NCBI GenBank assembly: GCA_017512495.1
Contig: JAFWGF010000047.1
Coordinates: forward strand, 1 to 41,683
Reading direction: 5' to 3'
Origin: Bacilli bacterium
GTDB lineage: Bacteria; Bacillota_I; Bacilli_A; RF39; UBA660
DNA: 41,683 bases
Shown here: positions 32,601 to 38,583 of the stretch, in pieces
Layout: each line of letters begins with the position of its first letter
Position numbering within the stretch: position 1 is the first letter of the stretch
The notes under the pieces: generated by a model
Told to the model about the DNA's origin: nothing
The model's database searches: none
The model's input: the letters and a program-made list of their open reading frames with translations, nothing else
Program-made: the position numbers and the translations under genes

Positions 32601-32655
32601 AGATAACTGCTACTATAACTAAAACAACTGATATTAAGCCAAGTATTTTCTTCAT
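23662..32655 (-). CDS. 2997-residue surface protein with GLUG beta-helix modules
   Basis: The largest gene here. N-terminal TM (about 4-22), shared beta head (about 25-220), Glu/Pro/Lys linker (226-265), FN3-like modules (about 275-800), a jelly-roll domain like carbohydrate-binding modules (about 812-962, with CPRGSNNC and ending SSATSYTPY), then three beta-helix regions (about 1055-1320, 1500-1760, 2050-2350). The last two carry GLUG motifs (YVGGFIGYTNG, IGGVVGYRD, VGGICGRHY). Openings such as YRLTGDIDFAGK and GGHTIKNI match the N-terminal GLUG region of M26 IgA1-protease-like proteins, but no HExxH zinc site exists. About 550 residues of mixed beta structure precede a C-terminal TM (about 2970-2990) and LLRRN tail. 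Both ends are thus in the membrane. The start lies 1 base after the 242-aa gene's stop. Confidence 0.85.
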   Translation of the reverse strand: MKKILGLISVVLVIVAVIYYNHYNAIRTFDMDGYLFQSDNITKYLVNGETAKDEKVEYIKVKYDDYLYQGRGSYFVGDYKKTPVNLDYPVVSKDSSTLLILSDQGKLIDNRFRKTATYANSLISDNKLFNENDYERADNLTYLFVELDDSIFVNLNELKFSKGGKEYKIPVNSFIYFFEGYLRYFSLKDGKYVYSEIKGLDKSVNVTALNKKYSYPDFIERLGLFTAEEEEQDFELPPLIEQEEEEVPEEKEKKPAEEQTKPPEEVTYVKPSVQFDTQRASVYSMQGKLEINDPTNQIVKFPTFEFWKGSTLVVRKTFVTSETIEVKGLYPNTEYDVIGVFHYKNQDGQEIKNEFTKFKISTKDINSLETLDVSVNSIKASTNYADFVGVGLNNKSSDEVLKGIRKVVVNIGNNNYQLGSALVSKLVRLERFDYSTAKSLLSNTRYDADFTFYDVSGNELKVSGGHYEFKTTRQAPSGMLAVKSKSISKATLKFDITNKDNIDIANMKYVLSDSTGRIIEEKAITDLNVVVENLDANEIYSIILYGDYDLEDGQGILKNQVIADGKFSTEPLTTLGYVKLNFEDIVTTTESFSYKLSINNETNNVLRNLLTSIEIVLKDNNDSSFSKNIRLTQEQFNTLIAGGVLDLNCTGLSSNHTYKFEAVSYVTLGSKTHEIKTLSNVNNVKTLKADASIDIVNKFVNENIIDYDVRIIDEDYAIQNSRVLLEVRNDIGVLIYYDELTVNGNYKHITIDKLDAKRYYSFSYKAEGYNIGHTNKTFIADYELFNERILTEEGLFGTVEIESLLKQVTSKNVFDIKNNRRWKTGGDRDASRRHTDLDQNTVSLGAKNGYRTYSYYLPEYKGKTFTVSFKVKYADENNRPVYICPRGSNNCRDYQITGITKDNWLSYSKTFTINSSSPYVSFTIVELDGENKITTAVIKDLQFEVGSSATSYTPYREKPNYIGTFITNLTDRNHEISRDEFHYYLRFYRNDELEDEQEFDFNDDYVVVDAISTNEITPSSQYNIKLSVKKRIIDEEGNLAYRYYDLSSLNFASDDEIRTIRSYEDLMAIHTSGFYLVAADIDYRNKTGYIDPVFNGIIDFQGHKVYRDTSTNGSTGNSSPRIFTNIGSNGIIRNIDIHYYIDGSARGEYQGIAYYNYGTIENIMITLEEGNNKPNTIFTLCARENYGTIKNFVVKAKDSLSAERGSGFLAYDNYGTIMNGYLYGEPLNAAFYNNASGYKYVGAVAAYCGSNSYLANIFSLIEVNIGEDIATTSYQYEVGNIAGRSDRTIIRNVYSYANSKNRNRAKDANIYTDTVTKNINSSNTYYISNTDYDGSYSNKLSPGTLRLESFQEMLNSNGGFDVSNYVKFGYYPHVIWPDVMPNQDYIALPADDNNNLDYLSIEDRVENDDETVEATLVFKNPGYDVITGLYFSDGLNARIIPGSQVNENNRSKIRVTFSNPTNYISKYSLNRITRAYSSGVTAGDITYGDKERIVEVDMYKNIRNITEFKAIKTNSASLSFNYKLQTDLDFNGETFSIGTFTGKIDGNNHTIKNIRENDNNFINLLRGGTLKNLFIDTYVNTGIGGSGTSSYGGLIGQADQSSNIDNVHLKNVSVTNRNAYVGGFIGYTNGIFITNSSITDVHVYETDKNVIRNSGRYGGLIGENNNTIIQNTYAQGVNIDIVYAQYTQGIGGLIGRHNSGYIQDCYVEGTVSSKHIETGGVTGYSSGYIERVISNVDVLSQQDSLGGIVGYSTNDNIFNTLVLGNVYSSKDAINQNRTIGNRTAANSNYAWEFQLVNGLIDRRTNGEILLTNDELKLENTYDAQIKIGNKYDLSKLENSKGQNLIPKLKYLNEDKLLPNQKDIAYFNDDFRVKDINISSSLNDATIQIFINNPAAYEIKDVSIDGLRIDQVNKNIYSEGQTMYEVHAVPERYYDSYLIDKIVYNNGTKDVTLEIASKINLTFYKDLNTFEDWQQIDSDIYENYRLTGDIDFAGKTNVKTKVSFNRLEATDGGHTIKNITYNHTATSGQVGLIDTIYSNINGVTFENITINSNSSTSFTGIIRFLNGTMYNVNFNNVKVLAPRASYNGMISFNQSPDIKNIELNDIEVTGVSYLGGFIGIMRYFDIAHVTANHVTVTGTGDYIGGVVGYRDHSSYSTIFNVSANDLHVTGRDEVGGVFGRAAGDYISATDAHVSGRRFVGGICGRHYVTYTNYYSLKDAEVTGSEYYIGGAFGYSYRAYYVFLDNVTVKGTRVNGDNYVGGISGIGGYGVYYSGIKNSTVTNAGNYTGGVRGKLEYAAVGYTYVYNTKITGVNYVGGIAGHHSSTSSTIYYNISNAEVTATGNYASGLIGRVSNLNTTSATNMLYIYRNILAGSKIRSNGNIAGAIMANSEKNPFPAHFYDNFVVADVTSFGGNISQFFVGNDDANSTYTSLLCYSTTNSSGEVVYNTNRGIRAFEGSTYNGVALSTHTFPEAVKLYSNNQLRVQATFKDLLAGTYDFSQVTSGKYPYLTYQWNGSGLQLFDLPAASAGPNHAPSAGRQMMSVRPTVASFPDVKVYVSDVDKINVEFSRLEPEMTFTINNQTLPIEQLSYTYYYDFKEDFMILLNDGINTKQITISAKDLREYSSVIGNNYYFLNGNKVTGNDEVSLENMSYQKKKSVNPSKLDYSKVNYRVQMLANNNVPVNIYNDKILLSNKNIYDLNSKKIISNSFENLTLVDSVPLYHFDYGNNTIDTYYNYSVINGEYISKQVFVTDESLEIIDSTLNNVKNSILIDQDKNSEYVIYLGTDGKLHSLKADIKFPKNFKNNNIKSIRTDLYNDSDIVFVLYNNYDYVIFNYKKGTVIEQSMKNSSDLTQYFVSSFGNKQVKNNKAKEYQESLDLVQKIENKDIDTVLGRETRDQSIVEGSYKTVYNPTTKKYEIYKVPNINDNFNDKATLDEVLSTKSISNVINNDMALYRYYIGTENRNRTILFGVLAIVTSIILGIVAAVLLLRRNILNTNK

Positions 32656-32656
32656 T

Positions 32657-33385
32657 TTATCCCTTCAATTTCTTTAAATAATCAAAATTTTTCATTAATA
32701 ATTTTTGCTTTTCATTAATAATTATATTATCTGAACTCAAATTAACTTTATAATTTTTATTTGAAACAAATACATCTTGATCAACATTTTCATAGTATTC
32801 AATTTTCTTTTTTTCATAATTATAAATATATAAATCTTTTGTATCAAAAACATAGTTTACGTAACTAAGTGGTGATATTTCAATTTCTTTATCTCCAAAA
32901 GTAACTTTAGATGACTGTATAAATATATACATATCAGATCCATCAAATAAGAAATTATTATTTAATTTATAATCCAATTCATTATTAACCAAATAGTAAT
33001 AACCATCTCTACTTACAATTTCTGTATAATACATAACTTTATTTTGAAGTCCAACACTTGTATTAACCACACTATAAGGAACTGGTAAAATAACTTTTTC
33101 CTTTTTAGCATAATATATTGGTTCACTATACAAAGTAACCTTCTTGTTATCAAATTTAATATTAGTAATTTTACCTTCATGATCTAAAGTAATATTACCT
33201 TTATAATCAAATTTTTCATCACCAAAATAAACATATACATCTTCATTCTTTATTTTCTTAGAATTAAGATCTTTATTAATAAAGAACAAATTAACAATAA
33301 CTACTGCTACTAAGATTATAATAATAGCACCTAATATTATTGAACTTACTTTCTTATTACTTAAAATATTTTTAATTTGTTTCAT
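32657..33385 (-). CDS. Stand-alone TM plus beta-head protein (242 aa)
   Basis: One TM helix (about 13-35), then roughly 200 extracytoplasmic residues. This region is alignable by eye with the beta heads of the 490-, 1737- and 2997-aa proteins: SDMYIFIQSSKVTFGDKEI compares with YLFVELDDSIFVNLNELKF and FMIVGNNINLKIGDNEK. It is therefore the head alone, without linker or modules. ATG 33385 is preferred over 33403 because AGAGGATTGG precedes it, though the spacing is long. Coupled to the giant gene. It may form part of a membrane-proximal base with its paralogues. Confidence 0.7.
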   Translation of the reverse strand: MKQIKNILSNKKVSSIILGAIIIILVAVVIVNLFFINKDLNSKKIKNEDVYVYFGDEKFDYKGNITLDHEGKITNIKFDNKKVTLYSEPIYYAKKEKVILPVPYSVVNTSVGLQNKVMYYTEIVSRDGYYYLVNNELDYKLNNNFLFDGSDMYIFIQSSKVTFGDKEIEISPLSYVNYVFDTKDLYIYNYEKKKIEYYENVDQDVFVSNKNYKVNLSSDNIIINEKQKLLMKNFDYLKKLKG

Positions 33386-33415
33386 ACTATCCAATCCTCT
33401 CATTCATTTATATTA

Positions 33416-34267
33416 TTACTTCTTTTTTCTTTTTTTACTTCTTTTTATTCTTTTTATAAGTAATACAATTCCAGATGCAATAATAACAATTATTAATAAC
33501 GTTATAAATATATGGAAGTAATTATATAATGAAAACTCAAAGTTAATATTTGTAATACCATTAGTTTTTAAATTCCAAGTTAATTCTTTATTATGTTTAG
33601 TTTTATCCGCATCATTAGAAATAGCTTTTTTATTTAATTTAACAATAAATTTTAAATCATTATCTTGATTAATCTTATCAGTTAATTCTTCACTTTTTAA
33701 TGGTTTTTTACTTTTAGCATTTTTTATTTCATAATCATATGCTCTGTGACAACCTTCTTTTATTTCTTCACCTTGATTAACAGTAATGACACTACCATCA
33801 TCACATAAATACTCTATACTATCTAATGATTCATCAGAAACTGTTATAGGTTCTATATCAGTAGAATCAAAAGTAAAGTTTGCTTTATAATAATTCTTAA
33901 ACCAACTTTTCTTAATCTTAAACATTTTATCTGGAACTTCATTGCGAATACTAGTTAATGAATAAGTAGTATCTTTATTAGTACTTACTTTATCAATATT
34001 ACGTATTTTATATTTTAATTCTATACCTTTATACTTATCAGACTTATATTCTTTTACTGAATAGCCTTTACTTTTAAGTTGATCAATCTTTTCATCATCA
34101 AACTTATAATCTACTATAGATTGATTAACTGCAAAAGTTACATAGATATTCATTGACTTAGTACCGTGTATCTTTAATTCTTCGTTATATTTAACACAGC
34201 CTGTTGTTACAAAAGGAAACATTATAACTATAAGTAGCATAAGTTTGTTTTTAGTTTGTATTTTCAC
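33416..34267 (-). CDS. LppM-like lipoprotein with C-terminal TM (283 aa)
   Basis: GTG start at 34267 with GGTGAT five bases upstream; no nearby ATG fits better. The signal peptide ends in FVTTGC, a lipobox with lipid-bearing Cys about residue 23. The domain after it (NEELKIHGTKSMNIYVTFAV, then KGYSVKEYKSDKYKGIELKY) has the form of LppM/DUF3153-type lipoproteins. CDDGS and GCHRAYDY may form a disulfide. A C-terminal TM (about 255-275) ends in a very basic tail (KRIKRSKKRKKK). First gene of the giant-protein unit; role unknown. Double anchoring by lipid and TM is the normal layout for LppM-type proteins. Confidence 0.75.
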   Translation of the reverse strand: MKIQTKNKLMLLIVIMFPFVTTGCVKYNEELKIHGTKSMNIYVTFAVNQSIVDYKFDDEKIDQLKSKGYSVKEYKSDKYKGIELKYKIRNIDKVSTNKDTTYSLTSIRNEVPDKMFKIKKSWFKNYYKANFTFDSTDIEPITVSDESLDSIEYLCDDGSVITVNQGEEIKEGCHRAYDYEIKNAKSKKPLKSEELTDKINQDNDLKFIVKLNKKAISNDADKTKHNKELTWNLKTNGITNINFEFSLYNYFHIFITLLIIVIIASGIVLLIKRIKRSKKRKKK

Positions 34268-34334
34268 ATAATCACCACTATTCTATTATAGAGTATTATC
34301 AGTATCTTCAATTCTTATTATTACTATCTACTAC

Positions 34335-34343
34335 ATTATAACA
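34335..34343 (-). promoter_or_regulatory. Extended -10 promoter for lipoprotein/giant-protein unit
   Basis: TGTTATAAT on the minus strand about 70 bases upstream of the GTG start; a second TATAAT without TG is at 34285-34290, 17 bases from the start, and is an alternative. One of them should start the unit of the 283-, 242- and 2997-aa genes. Confidence 0.5.
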
Positions 34344-34412
34344 TAAAAAAAACAATGTACCTAGTAAAATCTACAATTAATTAATTTTTTTCTTCGTACA
34401 AGTATTTTTAAC

Positions 34413-34437
34413 TAAAAAAAGACTCAAACGAGTCTTT
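34413..34437 (-). terminator. Terminator after PPHTG surface gene
   Basis: AAAGACTC and GAGTCTTT form a perfect 8-bp stem around a 4-base loop, then T-run, directly after the stop codon. Confidence 0.9.
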
Positions 34438-34442
34438 AATAA

Positions 34443-35633
34443 TTAGTCTTTCAATAAAATTGTTTTACTAATTGTAAGAATACTTAACACTAATACTATG
34501 ATATATAACAAAGCATTATTATTAGCAGAAGTAGTTATTCCAGTATGAGGTGGTTCAATTTCTGCTTTACTATTACTTGTATTAGTAGAATTTTTAACTA
34601 CAGTAAATGAAGTAGTAGCTGTATTATTATCATTAAATAAAACTTTTAAAGTATGTACTCCTTCAGATAATGTATTAACATATTCTTTTTTTAATGTAAT
34701 AATAGTACTTCCTTCTCTTGAAGTATAATTTGATGAATCAAGTGGATTAGTATCATCATCTATATATACTTTTCCTCCATCTTTAAACAAACTATAATCT
34801 GCATCAATCTCAAATTCTGCATCTTCTCCACTAACTACTTTTTGTTCAGCACCTTTGATTACTTCATATCCAGCAATTTTTACTCTTAATGCAATTGAAA
34901 TCCATGTTGAATAACCAACTACCTTATATACATCAGCTGCTTCACCGTTTACTTTTATATTTAAGGAATCAACATCATTGAAAGCATATTCTAAATTATT
35001 GTTATATATATCTGCATGAGCATAGTATGTTTTACCACTTTCAAAAGTACCTATAAATGGTTTTTCAAAGTATTCATATTCTTCATTAAATGAATTTTCA
35101 TCAATCCAATCCATAAATTGAATTTCAAAATTATATTCTGATTCTACTGTAATTTGCGGTTTATTAGTTTGTTCATTAGTATCATAATATCCATATTCAT
35201 CTTGTGGAGTATCTGTACTATCACCAGCTTTTGGATATTCTAAAGTTAAATTAATATCACTAACTGGCTCTCCCCAATGGAATCTTAATGTCATATTATC
35301 AAAGTCAGAATACCCATATAGAAGAACGGAATCAGCTATACCTCTAACTTCACCATTTTTATCTATCATTTCAATTCCAGCAAATTTTTTTCCTTCTGGT
35401 GCTTTTAAAAAATCTTCATTAAGACCACTTACTGCATACGTTTCTTCTTCTGTTAATACAATACTACTGCTAAAGCTATCTCCTGGAACTCCACCATTAG
35501 CATCTATGGTAATCGTAGCTTGAGTTGTTTCTATAGTTTCACTTGATTCAGCATATACATTAGTTATACTAAACAGCATTAAACATAAAACGATAGATAA
35601 TAGATATTTACTTATTTTTAAAATTCTATTCAT
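34443..35633 (-). CDS. Secreted surface protein with PPHTG sortase-like anchor (396 aa)
   Basis: Classical signal peptide (about 1-28, ending NVYAESS). Extracellular region of about 330 residues, rich in Asp/Glu, Tyr and Thr, with beta modules, one of them near residues 275-345 resembling Ig-like/X2-type domains (SEGVHTLKVLFNDN). The C-terminus has PPHTG, a Leu-free version of the LPxTG sortase signal, followed by a TM helix and a short tail KTILLKD. Anchoring by sortase is therefore likely but the tail is weakly basic. Strong promoter TTGATA-17-TATACT and AGGAGGAGAGG ribosome site suggest high expression. Independent unit; function unknown. Confidence 0.78.
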   Translation of the reverse strand: MNRILKISKYLLSIVLCLMLFSITNVYAESSETIETTQATITIDANGGVPGDSFSSSIVLTEEETYAVSGLNEDFLKAPEGKKFAGIEMIDKNGEVRGIADSVLLYGYSDFDNMTLRFHWGEPVSDINLTLEYPKAGDSTDTPQDEYGYYDTNEQTNKPQITVESEYNFEIQFMDWIDENSFNEEYEYFEKPFIGTFESGKTYYAHADIYNNNLEYAFNDVDSLNIKVNGEAADVYKVVGYSTWISIALRVKIAGYEVIKGAEQKVVSGEDAEFEIDADYSLFKDGGKVYIDDDTNPLDSSNYTSREGSTIITLKKEYVNTLSEGVHTLKVLFNDNNTATTSFTVVKNSTNTSNSKAEIEPPHTGITTSANNNALLYIIVLVLSILTISKTILLKD

Positions 35634-35654
35634 TTCCTCTCCTCCTTACTGCTT

Positions 35655-35683
35655 AGTATACATTTTATTTACTTTATTATCAA
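35655..35683 (-). promoter_or_regulatory. Sigma-A type promoter of the PPHTG surface gene
   Basis: TTGATA at 35678-35683 and TATACT at 35655-35660 with exactly 17 bases between, followed closely by AGGAGG. The best -35/-10 pair in the window. Confidence 0.75.
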
Positions 35684-35705
35684 TACTTTTTATGTATTAT
35701 TTTCT

Positions 35706-35725
35706 AAAAAAGTAATGTTTTCACT
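35706..35725 (-). terminator. Short terminator after PRPP synthetase gene
   Basis: AGTGA and TTACT form a short stem (one G-T pair) followed by T6, overlapping the stop codon region. Weak. Confidence 0.5.
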
Positions 35726-36863
35726 AATTATTCTTTGTAAATTTTTCTTCTAATAATCTTACTGGATATGATTTATCTGTCATTAATGTAGATATTGATA
35801 AATCATTATGGATATTATAAATAATTTCAGCTAAATACTCTGACACATCACAAATATGTAGCCATTTTTCTTCTTTATATTCTTCTGGTATATATGAAAG
35901 ATTAGTTGTATATACTCCGGATAATTTCTTTTCTTCATAATATTTTTTAAATTTATCTATTCCTCTAGTAAATAAAGCATATGTTACACATACATAGATA
36001 TGAGTTACTCCATATTTGTTTAATTCTTCTATACAATCAAACATACTTCCACCTGAAGAAATCATATCATCACTTATTATTGCAGTGTATCCTTCAAGGT
36101 TTTTATTTCCCGAATAGTCATGACTAATGACTGGATATTTACCATCGACTAAATTATTATAATCTCTTTGCTTTACAAAGCTACCAGCTTCTCTATGAAT
36201 AAATTTAGAGTTAAATGAATTTAGGTAAACATTTCTTCTTCCAGTTGCTCCATTATCAGGTGCAACAAAAACTATTTTCTTTAGTCTGTTTTTAGGTAAA
36301 TCAGTTATTAAATTTTCTAATATTGAATTAGTTGGATAGAAATTATTAAATTCCATATTACGTATAGCGTGTTCTACACCCTGATCATGTGCATCAAATG
36401 TAATAAAACCTCTTACTCGACTTAAGTTATCTATCTCCCATAAACTTGCACCACACAACAAGTTTTCTCTTGTATTTCTTCTATGTTGTCTACCTGCATA
36501 AAGTAATGGCATTACAACATTAATCTTATCAGCATGGGCATTAGATGCCCCAATACCATCTTTTAATTGCGTAAACAAATCATTTGGTGAAGCATGATTA
36601 ATAAATCCATGCATTTTATACTCTAATGAGTAATTACCTATATCGGTTAATAAAAACAAATCCATGCTTCTTACTGTTTCATTAATTTCAATCTTTTGAT
36701 GTCCATCTTCAAAATATAATTCTTTAAAATCAATTTGAAATGTATACTTTTCTGGATCTAATTTATACATTTCTAGTAGATGTCTATCTACCTTATCTCC
36801 TAATTCTTTTGCGCTTGAGAAAACCATTAGTCGTAAATTATCCTTATTAATTTTCTTTTTCAT
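35724..36863 (-). CDS. prs: Ribose-phosphate pyrophosphokinase, long divergent form
   Basis: Cytosolic enzyme predicted to make PRPP from ribose 5-phosphate and ATP for nucleotide synthesis. 379 aa, against about 315 in classical Prs. Motifs in order: PLLYAGRQHRR near residue 120 (ATP-binding), FITFDAHDQGVEHAI near 155 (catalytic flexible region with His), VFVAPDNGATGRRN near 200, and IISDDMISSGGSM near 265, the PRPP-binding loop. The sequence belongs to a divergent Firmicutes branch with extra N- and C-terminal residues. ATG 36863 has GGAGGG; the longer upstream start at 36893 would overlap the promoter and is rejected. Monocistronic. Confidence 0.85.
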   Translation of the reverse strand: MKKKINKDNLRLMVFSSAKELGDKVDRHLLEMYKLDPEKYTFQIDFKELYFEDGHQKIEINETVRSMDLFLLTDIGNYSLEYKMHGFINHASPNDLFTQLKDGIGASNAHADKINVVMPLLYAGRQHRRNTRENLLCGASLWEIDNLSRVRGFITFDAHDQGVEHAIRNMEFNNFYPTNSILENLITDLPKNRLKKIVFVAPDNGATGRRNVYLNSFNSKFIHREAGSFVKQRDYNNLVDGKYPVISHDYSGNKNLEGYTAIISDDMISSGGSMFDCIEELNKYGVTHIYVCVTYALFTRGIDKFKKYYEEKKLSGVYTTNLSYIPEEYKEEKWLHICDVSEYLAEIIYNIHNDLSISTLMTDKSYPVRLLEEKFTKNN

Positions 36864-36883
36864 TATACCCTCCATACAAATAA

Positions 36884-36892
36884 AGTATATCA
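36884..36892 (-). promoter_or_regulatory. Extended -10 promoter for PRPP synthetase
   Basis: TGATATACT on the minus strand with a TTGAAA 15 bases upstream, 20 bases before the ATG. Confidence 0.6.
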
Positions 36893-36913
36893 CAAAAATA
36901 CATATTTCAATAC

Positions 36914-37813
36914 TTACACATCAAGAAGTGCTAAAATAATTACTCCAATAAGTACTAAGAATATACCAATATATTCTTTTTTTGAAAGTTTTTCTTTTAA
37001 GAATATTCTTGATAATAACATAGATAATACACAATAACTGCCTATAATAGGAGCAGCAACAGTAGAATTACCACTCATCGCAGTTACATAAAATATCTCT
37101 CCTGCTGTTTCAAATAAAGCAGCTGCTAACTTTGGTTTTTCTTTAACTATAGAGAAATCTTCTTTCTTAACCTTCAAATATATAAATGTAACTAATCCAT
37201 ATAAAGCAAATGTATATTCATAAGCAATTAATGAAGCAGTTTCTCCAATTAATTCTAATTTATCTAAATAGATTCCATCTAAGAAAGTACCTAATCCATC
37301 AAGTAAACAGTAACCTAATGGAAATAGTATTGTTAATGTTAATATCTTTTGAAAAGTATTTTTTTTGTTAAATTCTTTTCTTTCTTTTTTATTTTTCTCT
37401 AAACCTATTATTGATAAAACAATAATTCCAATAAAAATAGAAACTAATGCTATATAGAAAGGATAATCATAATGTTCTTTAAAGAAAATAATAAATAATA
37501 AAGCAACAATAACACCACTAGTATTCTGAATAGGACTAGATATAGATAATTCTAGATACTTAAGTCCTCTATAACCAATTATCATACTAGCAATATAACA
37601 AAATGATACTGGTAAATACTTAATAATATCAATAATATTAATATTAGTATGAGTTGTAAGTAATAAATAAGTACCATGAATACCCATTACTAGACCTACC
37701 ATAATACCTGTCTTTAAATGGTTTCTATTGCCTTCTCCTCTATTACCTATCTTATAAAACAAATCAGCAATTCCCCAGAATATAAATGTTAATAATGTTG
37801 CGATAGCTTGCAT
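36914..37813 (-). CDS. DMT/EamA-family transporter
   Basis: Integral membrane protein of 299 aa with about ten TM helices in two five-helix halves, the layout of the drug/metabolite transporter superfamily (EamA, PF00892). Features include TFIFWGIADLFYKIGNRG in TM1 and NSTVAAPIIGSYCVLSMLLS with FLKEKLSKKEYIGIFLVLIG at the end of the second half, the usual EamA ending. ATG 37813 with AGGTGA is preferred to the GTG at 37822. Substrate unknown. Confidence 0.85.
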   Translation of the reverse strand: MQAIATLLTFIFWGIADLFYKIGNRGEGNRNHLKTGIMVGLVMGIHGTYLLLTTHTNINIIDIIKYLPVSFCYIASMIIGYRGLKYLELSISSPIQNTSGVIVALLFIIFFKEHYDYPFYIALVSIFIGIIVLSIIGLEKNKKERKEFNKKNTFQKILTLTILFPLGYCLLDGLGTFLDGIYLDKLELIGETASLIAYEYTFALYGLVTFIYLKVKKEDFSIVKEKPKLAAALFETAGEIFYVTAMSGNSTVAAPIIGSYCVLSMLLSRIFLKEKLSKKEYIGIFLVLIGVIILALLDV

Positions 37814-37830
37814 ATATTTCACCTATAAAA

Positions 37831-37839
37831 ATTATAACA
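37831..37839 (-). promoter_or_regulatory. Extended -10 promoter for DMT transporter
   Basis: TGTTATAAT on the minus strand directly after a terminator T-tract, 18 bases before the ATG. Confidence 0.65.
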
Positions 37840-37865
37840 TAAAAAAAGATCAACTTTAGATCTTT
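37840..37865 (-). terminator. Second terminator upstream of DMT gene
   Basis: AAAGATC and GATCTTT form a 7-bp stem with a 7-base loop, then T7. No protein gene ends here: the nearest upstream gene already has its own terminator at 37952-37976, so it may end a short non-coding transcript. Confidence 0.8.
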
Positions 37866-37926
37866 ATTTCCATATTTAAACATTACTTAGTAGTCTTGAT
37901 AAAAACATAGAGTCTTCATAATTATA
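37866..37926 (-). ncRNA. Possible small RNA between two terminators
   Basis: A TATAAT box at 37921-37926 on the minus strand is followed by about 55 bases without a credible ORF (only short ones such as a 10-codon frame) and then by the terminator at 37840-37865. This would give a transcript of about 70-80 nt. No -35 or TG extension; tentative. Confidence 0.25.
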
Positions 37927-37951
37927 ATTTGTTTGTCATACTCTTTCTCAC

Positions 37952-37976
37952 AAAAAGATGCCCTATAGACATCTTT
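37952..37976 (-). terminator. Terminator after N-rich membrane protein gene
   Basis: AAAGATG and CATCTTT form a 7-bp stem around a 9-base loop, followed by T5, about 25 bases past the stop. Confidence 0.75.
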
Positions 37977-38000
37977 AGTCTTATTTTACCTGAATTTTTA

Positions 38001-38480
38001 TTAAGTATTAATTTGTTTTTGCGTTTTTTTTGTTCTTATTGAATCTATAATAATTAATATTCCTATAATATTACCAATAATACTTCCAGTAACAAATAAT
38101 AATATACCAGATATTATATTTATAATAAAATTTTTATTTTTAAATATTAATGATAATACGAAAGCAACTATACAAATAGCTCCTAAAACTAGCATAACTA
38201 AAGAAAATACATCAGTATCCATAAAATTATATTCTGCACCTGCTTTTTCTAATAAATGAGGTATTCGAATAATTGATAAAACTAATCCAATTATTAACAG
38301 TGCAGTCAATGATTTGATTGATTTATCTTTTTTATTATTATCTTCTTGTTGAACTGTATTATTATTTGTATTGTCAATATTATCATTATTTTGATTTGTT
38401 TCAACGTTAGGATTTATTCCATTATTATTTTCTTGATTTAACCCAGCATTAGGATTCATTCCATTATTATTTTCATTCAT
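38001..38480 (-). CDS. Asn-rich head plus four-TM membrane protein (159 aa)
   Basis: Not recognised. The first 55 residues are Asn-rich and disordered, with two 14-residue units of the form NNNG(M/I)NPN, then KKDKSIK and four TM helices. Such N-rich heads on small membrane proteins recur in AT-rich Firmicutes. ATG 38480 has AGAGGTG; the ATG three codons upstream has no ribosome site. Own extended -10 (TGATACAAT at 38501-38509) and terminator. Cytoplasmic N-terminus likely. Confidence 0.7.
   Translation of the reverse strand: MNENNNGMNPNAGLNQENNNGINPNVETNQNNDNIDNTNNNTVQQEDNNKKDKSIKSLTALLIIGLVLSIIRIPHLLEKAGAEYNFMDTDVFSLVMLVLGAICIVAFVLSLIFKNKNFIINIISGILLFVTGSIIGNIIGILIIIDSIRTKKTQKQINT
38388..38471 (-). 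repeat. 42-bp direct repeat in Asn-rich region
   Basis: Two adjacent 42-bp units encode NNNGMNPNAGLNQE and NNNGINPNVETNQN. Confidence 0.7.
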
Positions 38481-38500
38481 TATAAACACCTCTTTATACT

Positions 38501-38509
38501 ATTGTATCA
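38501..38509 (-). promoter_or_regulatory. Extended -10 for N-rich membrane protein
   Basis: TGATACAAT on the minus strand, about 20 bases before the ATG at 38480. Confidence 0.5.
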
Positions 38510-38583
38510 TAACATATATATTTGTTTTATTCATGAAACACATAATTTCTATATTTACAACTATTTGACAATTAATATATCTA

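Noticed and set aside
23662..32655. M26 IgA1-type metalloprotease
   Set aside because: GLUG modules match the non-catalytic region, but no HExxH zinc site occurs; HEISRDEFH is the nearest string and has the wrong spacing.
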